In this document: piece after piece, positions 1-11,434 of the stretch
Layout: every line of letters starts with the position of its first letter
Position numbering within the stretch: position 1 is the first letter of the stretch
NCBI GenBank assembly: GCA_015183035.1
Contig: JACZZP010000008.1
Location: 2,356,001-2,420,000 of the forward strand
Length of the DNA: 64,000 bases
Direction: 5' to 3'
From: Meloidogyne chitwoodi
Lineage: Eukaryota; Nematoda; Chromadorea; Rhabditida; Meloidogynidae
The notes under the pieces: model-generated
Told to the model about the DNA's origin: nothing
What the model saw: only the letters and a program-made list of their open reading frames with translations
The model's database searches: none
Program-made: the position numbers and the translations under genes

Positions 1-420
1 CCAAATTAAATTACAACGAGGGTTTTTGTTTGAACACTAAAATATATTTTAGAAAAAAAAAGGAAAACTTTAATTAAACAAAATCACATTTAACACTTTT
101 TCAAATTCTAAATCCATCCAAAAAATCATTAAAAACACAAAAACCTGTAAAAATCCATAACTGAAAAGCAGCGCCTTGACGAGCTTCGAATCACTTTTAA
201 TAAGTTTAAAACACATGTTGAAATCCTCTCCTAGTTTAGTATATTTGCGTTGAATAGATAAGCATGGAACACGACGGCCAATGTATTTGAACGCAATCGG
301 ATCAAAAGTAAACAAAAAATATTCCTAAAAATTACAAAAATTAAAGGCTGAAAAAAGTTTAACCTTTCTTGTATTTTTCAATTCTGAAGAAGTATTTGAT
401 GAAAACGTTGTAGTATTCAT
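1..420 (-). CDS. TTLL5-like tubulin polyglutamylase, N-terminal part (gene runs off left edge)
   Basis: Three exons on the minus strand are joined in phase 0: 364-420, 145-324 and 1-36, giving 91 N-terminal residues. The conceptual protein contains YIGRRVPCLSI, then LGEDFNMCFKLIKSDSKLVK and GFLQ, followed after a 108-bp intron by NPRCNLIW. This order (xGxxP, SDSKLVKxLLxxxGF, then NLxW) is the start of the catalytic core of TTLL4/5-type tyrosine-ligase-like enzymes, which add glutamate chains to tubulin tails in cilia and neurons. The ATP-grasp core lies outside the window. The ATG at 418-420 was chosen because a TTTTCAG acceptor sits 35 bp upstream (456-457), suiting trans-splicing. The family is recognised from remembered homologues. 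The exact paralogue is not certain. Confidence 0.72.
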
Positions 421-855
421 TTCACTGAACTTTGAAAAAATGATTAATATAGAAGCTGAAAAGTAAACAAAATTAAAATTCCAATGCAAAAAAGGAATTT
501 GAATAAAATTTGAACAAAACTCTAAATTAGCAATACATTTTATTCCTACATGCAAAAAAATTAATTTTAGAATAAATATTTTTTAGGTGTTTATAAGGCT
601 TAAGACAAAACAAGCGATTCCAAAGTACATGTATAAAAACAAAAAACATGGGCATAAATGCTGCAAATACTTTTGTTGTGAGGAGTTCACGAGATGGCCT
701 AATTGAATATTTTTAGCCTTTTTTAAATTAATAACTTTAAGACCAAAAAAGTAACTCTCTAGAACTCCCTACAACAAATACAAGTAAAAGATTAATACAA
801 AAAAAGTTTTTTTTTAATAATACCCTTAATAATCGTTTACAATTAAACCTCTTCT
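421..855. other. Intergenic spacer between Nudix gene and TTLL gene
   Basis: 435 bp separate the Nudix stop codon from the TTLL start, both genes reading on the minus strand. On that strand a T-rich stretch ending TTTTCAG (acceptor at 456-457) lies 35 bp before the TTLL ATG and could be a spliced-leader acceptor. I see no other coding exon here. Confidence 0.5.
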
Positions 856-1913
856 CTACGAAGAAGGACGCCGTTCATTTAGCCACCAAGTTAATGCAAA
901 CAAAAGTGAAGGTGGCGATATAGCAATGTTTACATCGGAACGAAATTTGGCTGCTTCTTCTGGCTTCATAAAAACTTTTTTGATAAATTCTCCTTCAGCA
1001 TGGTTACCACCTCCTTCTGTTACACGCATTGACTCCTTCTAAAAAGTTTAAAAAATTAATTTTATGATTTAGCTTAAGTTTTTTCCCCAACTCGACCTTT
1101 ATAACCCAATTATCTTTAATTTAAAAATTAAACCAAACAATTTCTGCATAAAATAAATGCTGCATAGAACCAGAAGTAGAAACTCCAGTCACATAACGTT
1201 TAATAGGCTCAATTAAATTTATGGGCACATTATAGCCACATTCCTCCAAAATTTCTTGATGAATATGATCCAAAGTTGAAGTTTCTGATTTATCCTTAAA
1301 AATATTAGAAAAATAAAATAGTAAAAAAACCTCACAATTAAGCCTGCACAAAGTTCCAAAGTCTCCCCCAAATGAGTTGGGTATTTATTCCATTCAATTT
1401 CATTTAAAGATTTTCCGACATTTTCAGACATTTCTTTAACTGCATGAATGAAAACAGCTAAAAAGTAAAAAAATAAAATCTTTAATTTAAACAAATACGT
1501 GGTCTAAACTGTTTAACAAGCAATAATTCTTTTCTTTCTGAATGGTAGAGAAGAACAGAAACGCTATCATGTCCATTTGCAAAGTCCCTAAAATTAAAAG
1601 AAGACTTTAAAAGGTGAAAGTAAAAATATTAACAATTCTACCAGATGAGATTATGTCCTTTTTGTTTGTAATGCATTCTCATTGGGCTTAAAAATAAAAG
1701 TTAAAAACATTAAAAAAAATTGTGCGAAAAATCCTCAGTGATTCCGCTAGAATCTCTAATTTCAAAACAAACATACTTGATATATTTCGAGTCTGTTACA
1801 GCCATATCAAATCGAACATTTTCAATAAATTCATCTTCAGTAGAATTCTAAAATTATAAAATATCAAAATTAACATTTAAGAAAACCTTTGAAAATTTTG
1901 AAATTTCATTCAT
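856..1913 (-). CDS. Nudix hydrolase, NUDT14-type (UDP-sugar pyrophosphatase)
   Basis: Seven exons (1887-1913, 1777-1847, 1642-1686, 1499-1587, 1336-1457, 1139-1294, 856-1038) join without a frame break into 230 residues, close to the roughly 220 of human NUDT14. Conserved blocks appear in order: [20 protein letters not shown], then KQFRPAVF, then the Nudix box starting CAGLIDKSE and ending [10 protein letters not shown]. The metal-binding glutamates of EILEE are intact. The family hydrolyses UDP-glucose and ADP-ribose to sugar phosphates and is cytosolic. The first residue of the REUXEE block is Q; human NUDT14 as I recall it has K there. The start ATG opens a 27-bp first exon, and a second in-register ATG is not available. 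The 3' neighbour is the TTLL gene on the same strand. Confidence 0.9.
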
Positions 1914-2315
1914 TACAATAAAGTGAAGAAAAATATATAAAAAGTCTAGCAACAATCTAAAAAAGAAAATTAACAAAAAATATGGTTAGCTTGAACAAAA
2001 ATTCAAAAAACAAAATAGAAAAAGCAAAAAACGTTAAAGTTAAGAAAATTTGAATTTTCGCGTACAGTAAAACAAGCGCCAAAAATTGTGGCAAAATATT
2101 TTTCGAGTTGAACTTTCATCCCAAGTTATTTTTTCGAGTATTGATTAAATGTTTTGATGATTCAAGGTGCACCTAGGTCGTTTTTTTTTAAATTTCGTGT
2201 TTCTATATTGATTTTTTTTGTTTTTTATATTTCATTTCGTGTTTTTACGTGTTTTATATATTTCTTGCTCCCTGCGCAGCGCAAAATATAAAAAAATAAA
2301 ATTTAAAACTAAAAT
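1914..2315. other. Intergenic AT-rich spacer
   Basis: Sequence upstream of the Nudix gene and before the exon-like array. It is AT-rich, with a small GC patch around 2272-2283 (CTGCGCAGCGCA). I recognise no gene. Confidence 0.4.
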
Positions 2316-3391
2316 ATGGTCAAATATTTAACTTTTTTCAATTCCAGTTGTGGCATCAACTGGCTCAATCTGGTGTGGAGGCAGTATACTTTTATTTTTT
2401 ATATTTTTTATTTTATAATTTAAATTAATTTTTTGAATTTTCATGATTTGGCTGCAGTGCTTCAACTCAACTGGATGTGCTGCAGTGTCAACTGGACTGG
2501 TGGTGGTTCTCGCAGCAGCTGGATTCAACGTCAGCAGCATCAGGTTTAAAACTTAACTTTTGAGGTTTATTTTTTCTTTATAATTGAAACTAATTTTTTA
2601 ATTTTTTTGAAGTGGCTGCAGTGCTTCAACTGGAATGGTTGCTGCAGTGTTTCAACTGGACTGGTGGTTGCTGGCAGCATCTGGACTCAACTGGAGCAGC
2701 ATCAGGTTTAAAATTTAATTTTTGAGAGGTTTAATTTAAAATTATTATTTTTTAGTATGTGTTCTTCGCCCGATGTGTTCCACATGAACGCAGGAGCAGA
2801 TGGATGGAACGTGTTTTGGTGTGGTTTTTTTTTAGTTTTTGGGGGGGTTTTCTTTTTTTAAGTAGTGTTGCTGGCCGGCTGGACCGTCTACAGCGTCATG
2901 TTGCTGCTGCAGATTCGTCTACAGCGTCGGCGTACTTTTGTTTTTTTAAATTTAGAATAGTTTCATTTTTTTTCTTTCAGCTGATGTTCTGTGCTCTACA
3001 TGGAATGATGATGGTGGCCACTTTGCTCTCTACATGGCTTGATGATGGTGGAAAATTTGCTCATCAACTTGGACTTGTAAGTTTAAAAATTAAATTTTTC
3101 AAAACTTAAAAATTGCGAGCCAAAAATTTGACTTTAGCGCGAACCCCTTCCTCACCCATTTTTCATTTTTTCATCTATTTTTTCATTTCTCGTTTTTTCC
3201 TAATTTGTTTTGTTAAGCATTTTAAGCATTTTTTCATGGGATGTCTTCTTGAACATGGATGTGCAACAACGATGCAACGCAGATTCAATAGTAAGCGATT
3301 ATACTCTAAGAAGCTGAAAAAATTGTTTCAATTCGACGAGATTGCTCGTGACCGACGCCGGTTTTTTGCAAAAAGTGACGCCGATTTTTAA
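2316..3391 (+). other. Array of exon-like GC islands, possible novel or decaying gene
   Basis: Five or six GC-richer blocks of 36-100 bp sit in AT-rich spacers and look like exons: blocks at about 2347-2382, 2449-2543, 2613-2705, 2757-2820, 2865-2930 and 2981-3076. Many are edged by plausible acceptors (TTTCAG, TTTTAG) and donors (GTATAC, GTTTAA, GTAAGT). The second and third blocks are diverged copies of one unit, both opening with TGGCTGCAGTGCTTCAACT and ending GCATCAG before GTTTAA, about 163 bp apart. The last block repeats a unit of about 35 bp (CTCTACATGG...GATGATGGTGG) internally. An ATG at 2316 opens a frame into the first block. I could not thread one continuous frame through all blocks, so it may be a pseudogene or a non-coding repeat. 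A final open stretch lies at 3236-3391. Confidence 0.35.
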
Positions 3392-3725
3392 ATTTTAATT
3401 TTGGCATATTATTTTTATAATTCTCTGACTTTATATTGGCAGAGAGAAAGAGAAATAAAAATATATATATGCTGAGAAAAAATGGAGTATGTAAAGATTA
3501 CGATAAAGACCAGTTGAGTCTGAGTGTTTAATTTTACGAATAATGTCATGATTTTTAAAATGTTTTGGACTCAATTTGCTTGTTATTGATTTTTGTGTCA
3601 TTTCTTAAACTTTTCTTTAATTTCTTTTGTCCATTTCTGTGTTTCTAAAAGTTTTCAATACGCGTTTTTCGTTAACCTATTAACATTTTATCATTTTTTA
3701 TATTTCAGATAAATTATTATTTAAA
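3392..3725. promoter_or_regulatory. Upstream region of the repeat nuclear protein gene, with splice acceptor
   Basis: AT-rich upstream sequence. A T-run ending TATATTTCAG (AG at 3707-3708) lies 17 bp before the ATG at 3726. It is a strong candidate spliced-leader acceptor, leaving a 5' UTR of 17 nt. Confidence 0.45.
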
Positions 3726-4907
3726 ATGGGAAAAAATAAAAATAAGAGAGCTCGTCAAAATTCTTCAAGCGGGAATAAATTTGGTGCTGGTCCATTCAAC
3801 AAGAAGTTTAAGCAGGATACTCCTATGAACAATGGACGACAAAATCAAGAAATGAAGAAAGGCAAGGGAGATGTTAATGGTGGCAACAAATTTGGCAATC
3901 GTTTAATGAATGAAAAGTCAGCAGGCTCGAATAAATTTGGTTCTGGTCCATTCAACAAGAAATTCAAACAGGATAAGCCTGTAGATAAGGAAATGAATCA
4001 TGGAATGAAGAAAGGCAAAGGAGATGTGAATGGTGGTAACAAATTTGAAAAGCGTTTGGTTAATGAAAAATCGGCATGTATGTTTTTATCGTCTTTATAA
4101 ATGTATTGTTATAGGATCATAATTATTTTATATAGATTCTGATATTGTAGCAGTTTGGCCTATTTTAAATATTTTTTTTAAGTTTCAAAGAAGGATGAGT
4201 TGGTACAATCACCCGACAAAAAGAAAGTCAAATTTGAGACCTTGTCTGATTCTTCTGGTGACGATGTTGAGTTGAATGGTTTATTTAATCTTATTTATAT
4301 TTAAACATTCTAAAATTTAGATAAATCAAACATTACTTTTGATGAGAGTGGAAGTATTGAGGACTCTGATATGGAAGATGAATCTTTTGAGGATGAGGAT
4401 TTTGATGATTCTTTGATGGATGAGGAGGATGATTCTTTGTCTCTTGATGAGGAAAAAAATGAGGAGAATGTTGATTTTTCTAAAGGTTTATTTATATAAT
4501 AAAACTGGGTCTTTACTCCTTCTAATAAAAAGAATGAAAAAAATTCCTTAAATATTGCTCCCCGGAACAATAATTTTCAACTTGCCTTCAAACGGGAGAA
4601 CTATTTTAGAAAATACGGCAGTCCTACTCCAGAAATTTTTTTATTATGCGATTAATCAAGTAGTTTTTGAATATTTAATTTAGGTGTTGGCAAAACTTTA
4701 GTGAAACCTATTAAAGAAGTGCCAATGAAAGAAGAGAAGTTGGTCGAGACAAAAGAGCATCAGGGTGAAGAAAAAACAGTTCAGGATGGTTACATGTTTT
4801 ATTGTCGTTCTCTTGTTGAATTTTTGCGGACTTTGCCAAAGAAGAAAGAAGTTGAATTTCGTATGGAGGTTGAGAAGTTGAAGTTGTCTTTTATTGACGA
4901 AAAATAA
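3726..4907 (+). CDS. Repeat-containing basic/acidic nuclear protein with BESS-like C-terminus
   Basis: Four exons (3726-4077, 4183-4278, 4321-4485, 4684-4907) give 278 residues. The N-terminus is lysine/asparagine-rich (MGKNKNKRAR, likely nuclear) and holds two tandem copies of a unit of about 55 residues: GPFNKKFKQD, then MKKGKGDVNGGNKF, then NEKSA. Exon 3 encodes a very acidic Asp/Glu/Ser stretch, as in nucleolar chaperones. The last 35 residues (MFYCRSLVEFLRTLPKKK and the helix after it) have the hydrophobic spacing of a BESS protein-interaction motif (FxxSLxxxLxxLPxxKxxExRxxV). That is my inference. No catalytic domain is visible. An acceptor 17 bp upstream supports the start. I know no named orthologue. 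Confidence 0.75.
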
Positions 4908-7227
4908 TGGGAATATTTTGGAATTTTATTTATATTGACTTCTCGTTGATTTGTTTTATTGAACGTTGTTAATTTTTTTATTTTATTTGGATAAAAATAT
5001 TATTTAATTTTATTTATTTTTAATTTTGTTGAATTCAATGATATTTTTTAATTAAAAAACAAATTCTATGATTTTCTCTTATTTATTCTCTTTATTCTTT
5101 GAAATCTCATATTCTTGTTTTTAATCTAACATACTCTATACTTTCCACAATTCAAGGACGAAATTTAGTATTTTATATCGTGAACTATTGACAAATAATA
5201 ACAAAATCCATTTTATAGTGATTTGTCTAATAGTTATTGTGTTTTTGGTGTTTTGACTAAAAATTGTAAAGTTGACATTTTGACATTTCTCTTCACTTTG
5301 AGTTCTATTATTTTCTATGATATGTGAACAGTTTCATTTTTAAAAAATTACTTCTTTTTAAGCGCATACAAATATTTTTATATTTTCTAGAGAATTTTTT
5401 AGTTCTTTATCAATTCATTTACTCAATGCGAATTTCCCAATTGCTAACTTTTATCTAAATTTTTTTAATTCTGTATTAAATCCATTTTATTAATTCCAAT
5501 TTATCTTTAACATTTTTAATCTCATCTTTCTTGTTTTTCTTTTTTTTGACAAATATGCTGTTCAGAAGATGAACAATTGTGGACATATTTAAATTTTTTG
5601 GATACATTCAAGGTTTAATTAAAGTTATTATTTTTTTATGAGTTGGATGAAAGGAAAATTAAAACTGATAGTTTGAACTGATTATCACATCATGGTTTTG
5701 AAATGTGAAACAATTTTTCATCCAATCGATTGTGGTAGTCAAAATGTTTTTTTCGACCTCCTGGTCCCAGGCTTTTATTTATGTCTTATATATCTAAATC
5801 AAAATATTGATTCTTTGGAGTTGGGTTACCTTATAAAAGTAAATATAACTTTAATTTTTTCGTAATTTTAGTAAATTTGTTCACAATTGTTCATCTTACT
5901 TTGCGTGTCATTTTGTACTGTTTCATTTTTTGGGCGTGTTTTTTTGTTCCACTTCAATTTTCTTCTATTTACTGTATAATGGATTAGCTGAAGATTTTCC
6001 AGGTTTGGGTAATTTATTATATATTTAGATTTGCAATTTTTAAAGTACCTTTTGGAGCATTCTGAAATTTTTGTTAAAAATAAGGATTACTAGGAGATAA
6101 ATAGTTTTGAAAACCGCTATCAAAAAAGCCATTTAACACCAGAAAGTGTGTTGTTTGTTTTTGGTTTTTAATCTTGCATTTGAAGTTACTTTTTTAATTC
6201 AATGAATGGTTCAGATTCGATTTCTCAAAATAAATCAAACTTTTAGGTACGAGGTTATCAAGAAGATCTTTATCTTTTATAACCTTTGACTAAGTGTTCC
6301 ATATTTAAAATTCCCTGTTTTTCATTTCTTATTGTTAGTAAAGCTTTCATATTTCTATATTTCTGAAATTTTCTGGTTCATGCTATGCGTTTAAGTTTGA
6401 GTAGTTTTCTATTACAAAAGTTCACAGAAGTCTTACGAAGAATTACAAATCAAATTGGCAAACTTTGTTTTTAAGTTTACTTGTAGGATCTTATTCTTCT
6501 TCTGCTGCTTTAAAAGAATCCTAGCTGATAAGTAAAAGTAAAATTGCGGTATTTCCTGATTTTTTTTTTGTTTTACAAATTTAGCTTTTTGAGGGATATT
6601 TTATTAAACCAAAGATCTTTATTAAACTTTTTGGGATTTTTTTAATTGCAAATTTTATATATAATTTTTACCTAAACCTTTTCATGATTGTTAAATTTTT
6701 CTCTCTTATATTTAAAAACAGATTTTGTCTAAACAACTATAATTAAAATCGTACTTCAATTTAATTATTTTTCTTTATTCAATTTATTTATTTTAATTTT
6801 TAACAAATTTTATATTAATTTTATTTTTTAAATTACAGCAAATTCATAAAAACCTTTTTATTCATTGACTTCATTGTTTTTATTTGAGCATGGCAACTTC
6901 TTTGAACAAGGTATTTTCTTAAATTATTATTAAAAAAAACTTGAGTACTTTTCAACTTTTTTCTATTTTTATATTTATGTTCAAAGTAACTGTTTGTAAA
7001 AGAAATTAAAATCCCAGTCTGTTTAATTCTTAAAATATTTCTAAAGAATAATATCGAGGATTTTTATTTTCAAACATTTTTTAAAATTTTCCATCCAAAT
7101 TTTAATTTAACGCAAAGAGTCGCGACAAATTGGCCCATTAAATAGCTATAGGCTATTACATATGTACCTCAATGTTTTATTAAAGTCTCAAATTTGTTTT
7201 TAAAGTTTTGACTTTTTTATCTAAAAA
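4908..7227. other. Intergenic region, mostly AT-rich
   Basis: 2.3 kb without a gene I can support. It contains an inverted-repeat element (5566-5897). An isolated short frame at 6891-6909 (MATSLNK followed by GTATTT) could be a first exon, but it does not splice in frame to the next gene. Confidence 0.4.
5566..5897. repeat. Inverted-repeat element, possible MITE
   Basis: AAGATGAACAATTGTG at 5566-5581 recurs as its exact reverse complement at 5882-5897. The match continues inward for about 10 more bases with a few mismatches. The 300-bp interior is AT-rich and has no long frame. No clear target-site duplication is seen, so the transposon reading is tentative. Confidence 0.45.
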
Positions 7228-8514
7228 ATGAAATGCTTTAAAAATAAAAAATTAAAGCTTTCTAACGAATTAATAGATGAAATTGTTAATCTTCTTCCTT
7301 TTAAAATAAAATGGGCTGATTTGCGAGTCTCTTTGATTTTGGATATTTTACTTTTAAAATATCAACATTATTATATTATTGATTTGAAGAATATTAAAAA
7401 AAGTGTAGGTTTTTAAAGATTTTGTTGAAAGGTGCTCAAATCAATTCATAAAAAATTTAAAACAAAATTTTTAAGGTATATCTCGGCCATTTCAAAATTT
7501 TGATTGATTTTGTTGATGAATTTAGATGTAATCAACTAAGCCTAATAAGGACAACTGAAACAGCCATTCCATATGATCGACTTATAAATGTTGGTTATAA
7601 TTGTATGTTTTTATATTATTAAAAAATACAGAGTTCTAAATAAATGCAATAGAATTTGTTTAAAAAACATCAGAAAATTTTTAATTTTTTTAAATTTGAT
7701 TTATTTTACTAAAAAATAAAATTGAAAAAGTTTTGAGATTTTTTTTTATCATTTATGGATTTATTTGAACCATTTTGTTTTAGATTTATATTAGTAGAAT
7801 GTAGAATTTATTTAAAAAAACGGAATTATACATTGTGTGCAAGACATCGTTAATTTATATTTTCAGGTTGTAGCTCAATTGCTCTTGTATTTACCAAATT
7901 CAATCCAAACTTAGCCTTAAAATTTAGTAAGATACAATTTGTCAAGGAAGTATTGCCAGTTGAGGATAATGCTGATTGGCAAAGTGTGGTTTGTTTTTTA
8001 TTTTAGATATTTTAATTAATCTGCTTTCCATTACTAAATTTTATAGTAGGGATAATTTATTTTATAAGGGAAAATCGGCTTCTACCAATATTGGAATTTT
8101 ATTTTATGGCTAGTTTTTTGCAGTTTAATTTTGTATATTTTGAGGATTTTTTTTATTAATTTTTGCCCTCGAATTGAAAAGCTGAATTTTTGGTGCATAG
8201 CCATTGTCTAATTATGAATTAAATTTATCAAAATTGCAATTTGTAAATTAAACTTTATTTACAATTTGCGGACTTTTGGAAGCGGATTTTTTTCTTAAAG
8301 AATTTGTATTTTTTACATGTTTATAAATAATTAAAAAATGTTTTAGAGTGCAATTGTGAACAAAATGCAGTTCGTCAGAGAAGTCTTAGTCATTGGGCGT
8401 GATGCATGCAAGGCACTCCAAATGGATTTAGTTGGGTTTGACAGACGTATCGTCGTGACCAATTTCGACTTATTAATAGAATTTATGGAAGAAATGAAGA
8501 AGCTTTATCGTTAA
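7228..8514 (+). CDS. F-box-like protein of a nematode-expanded family
   Basis: Four exons (7228-7404, 7476-7602, 7867-7988, 8347-8514) join in frame into 197 residues. Near the N-terminus, residues about 9-25 read KLSNELIDEIVNLLPFK, which fits the first helix of an F-box (LPxEx(L/I)xxIxxxLP). F-box proteins bind SKP1 and recruit targets to SCF ubiquitin ligases. The rest has no motif I recognise, but it alternates hydrophobic and basic segments (SKIQFVKEVLPV, NKMQFVREVLVI) that look like two copies of one repeat. Introns are 71, 264 and 358 bp. Large F-box-like families occur in plant-parasitic nematodes, but family membership here is inferred from the short N-terminal motif only. Confidence 0.65.
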
Positions 8515-8948
8515 TTTGTTATTGTTGCATGATTGTTAAAAAATTCAGGCAATAATCGCGTTATTGCTGATAAAATTGTTAAATGTTCAGTAATTTATTT
8601 AATAAAAACTAAAAGAAAATTGAAACATTCATGTGGTAAACCAATCAATTGCACAATTTTATTTTAAGAAAATACATTTACTATAAAAATAGTTAAAAGC
8701 AAAAAATTGTTATTTCGTCAAAATATGATATTGAAGAAAAATTTAAAACTCGTAAATTTTTAAATTTTGTTAATTTATACGAGATCTAAATAATTGTCTT
8801 TAACTGCGAGATCTTTTAACATAAAAAAGGCTAAACAAGAAAATGACAAAATTCATTGGAAAGTTAATTTTAAGAAAATTATAAAACCTATTTTTCAGGA
8901 ATTTTCCAAAGAATTTTTTACATTTTAAAAAGATGAGGGTATTTAAAA
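8515..8948. other. Convergent 3' spacer
   Basis: 434 bp of AT-rich DNA between the stop codons of the F-box-like gene (plus) and the GPCR (minus). I see no coding exon or repeat here. Confidence 0.4.
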
Positions 8949-11434
8949 TCATTTCCCAGCATTTGAAGAATCCCCTCTGAATTTATTATAATTACTACGA
9001 TTAGTTCCACCAACACATCCTTTATTTGCTGTTCCAACAGATGCCAAACGTTTATGCAAACGTTTCTGAGCTAATGAAAATAAACGTCGTCTGAAATGCT
9101 TAGAGAAGAGACAGAAGAGAATGAAGTTGCTGGCCTTTCCAAAAATGACTAAAGCACTAAAAAGACGAGGAGATATAAGGTTTCTAAAGATTTTAATAAA
9201 CCTGCAAACCAATGTTGCATTATACCATTCTCTTTGATCAATTCCAGTTAACAACAGATTTTGAAGTAAATGGACAATTGCTGAAGGTCCATTTGTTAAA
9301 GTAAACATTGAAACAATTCTTTAAAAAATAATAAATTAATATTTAAAAGATAAAAGAATACAATGCGACTGTGATGGTCACTCTTTGTTCAGTTTTTGCA
9401 TGTAATAAGTGTTGATTTAAGCCTTCGGAAGAATGTGAGCTGCTTTGACTAAATCTGTAAAATTAAAAATTGTTTTCAGATTTCAAGAGTTTATTCAGAA
9501 GATTAATTGAAAATCGAAGTACTTTCTTACAACCGTCTAATCAAAAGATCGAAAGAGAGGAACTATGATTTTTCTGCGACAAAGAGACAAAAATCAACAT
9601 CCTTCGAATACTCTAATATTTAAATGTATTAACAAACTTGCTAAGAGGTTGTTTGCTGTTTCCACCATTTTCAGCAGTTTTATGCCGTTGACTCCAACTT
9701 TCATTTCTATTCAAGTTAGTTAGTTGTTTTGAACGTCTTCTTAATGCACACAAAAGCATTGTATTTAAAAATGCGAGAACAATTATTGGGAATATTATAC
9801 TAAAAATATCTTATTAAATAATTTTTTTGAAAAATAAAAAAACCTGAAGAGAACGTTAAGTAAAGTACTGACTGACTAGAAGAAAATATATATTTTTTTA
9901 ATTCTTTAAAGGAACTTACAATAAATTTTCTAAACGTTTCAGAGAATGGATTACTCTGGTTAGGTGCAAACCAACGCTCCTGGTTAACTGGCAAACATTT
10001 TGAATAGAGTTGGCTTCCATTACAAAAAGCTCTGACAAGGCAGACATGCGCGACATGCTAAAATTATAAAAGTTATTTAGTTAAATTAAAAAGAGAAATT
10101 CAATGTGTTTTTGTTTTAAAATCTCGAGATCATGCAAGAAAGCTGAATCTTACTTTTAAAAATTATATTAAAAGTAAATTCTTGGCATAATGTAATTAAT
10201 AAACATTTTGAGCGCCATTTTTTCTCAAAAAAGATTTTTCCTTTTCTTTACTCTTTTTTTCTATTTTTAATCTTTTTGTTTTTAATTTTTAGTTACTTGA
10301 TGGGCAGTAAGCAATCCAGGAACTAAAACAATAGCGGAAATTAATGCAACCATTTTTCGACGTGTAATATGGCCACGAGCAGAAAGTGGATTGCGAATAC
10401 CAACTAGACGATCAGTACAAACAGCAATTACACACCTTTAAACGTTTTTTTAATTTTAATATGTTAAGCTACTTTGTTATTTCAGTTGAATTATCCTGAA
10501 ATGTTTAAAAAGGATGTAAACTTACAGCGGATGCCAATTATTTCAAAAGTATTTTTTAATTTATAATATGTTAAGCTATTTGTCATTTCAGTTTAATGAT
10601 TCTGAGGTGCTTAAAAGATGTAAACTTACCAAATGGCTACAGCAGATGCCCAATTTGCCAAGGAAATCAGATGCACTTTAGCACTGAGGTAAAACATTCG
10701 AAAATGCCAATTACGTGAGAAGATAGAATAATTAGCCAAAATGTTTGGTATCAGCTTAAAAAATAATTTGTGTGATTGACATTTTTGAATTTTAAATATC
10801 ATTTTTTATTTTTCTTATTTAGAGATGATATCAACGTACCAACGACAAGAAGAAAATATCAGCAAAAGCGAGCATTGCAAGGAATGTATTTGCTCTCGAT
10901 TGCATTTTTCTATCAAGCAGGACACTGAGGTTGAGTGCATTGCCAAGTATGCCAAAGATGACTAGCGAAGGAAACAGGTACCTTTGTAAATACCATTCAA
11001 ATTCAGAACCTAATTAAAAGTAAGATTAGAGATTTTCTTGGGAAAAATTAAATTTTTATTAATCGAAAATGAAAGGCTTTTATAAGTTTGTTCGGTGGTC
11101 TAGTGGTCAAGCTCTTGGGTTTGGGCGTTGAAACCTTAAGGTTCGAATTTTCTCAGGGTTCTTCGAACCGTGAGGTTCGAAGACCTTCTCATCCTTCATT
11201 TTATCTTCTCTTTTTCATTTCTATTTTTACTTTTTATTTTTCTTTCTTTCTCAAACTAGTACTTTATTCTTTAAAATATTTTCTAATTTTTTTACCATGC
11301 ATTTGCATTTGTTCCTCTGTTAGGCAGCGATTTTGATGTGCAATGGGTGTCGTTGGAAGTGCTTGTATTGTTTCCATTTGAATTCGATTAATAATTGTTG
11401 TCATCGCTGTTGTAGTTAATGTCTCTTGAATCAT
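8949..11434 (-). CDS. Rhodopsin-class (class A) G-protein-coupled receptor, peptide-receptor-like
   Basis: Nine exons (11296-11434, 10840-11009, 10630-10754, 10297-10435, 9920-10057, 9844-9875, 9638-9799, 9362-9454, 8949-9318) give 455 residues with all phases matching. TM1 has the GN motif (GILGNALNLSVLL, Asn about 70) and TM2 has LAMLAFADIFF. TM3 ends in CTDRLVGIRNPL (Arg about 154), the DRY equivalent. TM5 is SIIFPIIVLAFLNTMLL and TM6 has an NGP turn. TM7 and helix 8 read FGKASNFILFCLFSKHFRRR. The second extracellular loop carries several cysteines. It resembles orphan neuropeptide receptors of nematodes. Ligand and orthologue are unknown. The N-terminus is Thr/Gln-rich with no clear signal peptide. 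One intron holds a partial exon duplication and another a tRNA-like element. Confidence 0.88.
10451..10665. repeat. Tandem duplication of exon 3 end and intron in the GPCR gene
   Basis: Two diverged copies about 107 bp apart: AATATGTTAAGCTA begins near 10459 and again near 10566, each followed by TTTCAGTT, GATGTAAACTTAC and a CAG(C)GGATGCC-like stretch. Copy 2 runs into the true donor and 3' end of exon 3. Copy 1 (about 10523-10550) keeps a decayed remnant of that exon end inside the intron. Confidence 0.7.
11091..11160 (+). pseudogene. tRNA-like element in GPCR intron 1
   Basis: A D-arm/A-box-like GGTGGTCTAGTGGTCAAGC and a T-arm/B-box-like AAGGTTCGAATTTTC lie at tRNA spacing. The anticodon arm does not fold well. 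It is read as a tRNA-derived remnant rather than a working tRNA gene. Confidence 0.45.

Noticed and set aside
6891..6909. Possible first exon MATSLNK before GTATTT
   Set aside because: No downstream acceptor joins it to the F-box-like gene without a stop codon.
9192..9209. 18-bp intron in the last exon of the minus-strand GPCR
   Set aside because: Splice-like ends exist, but 18 bp is too short to splice and the frame is open without removal.
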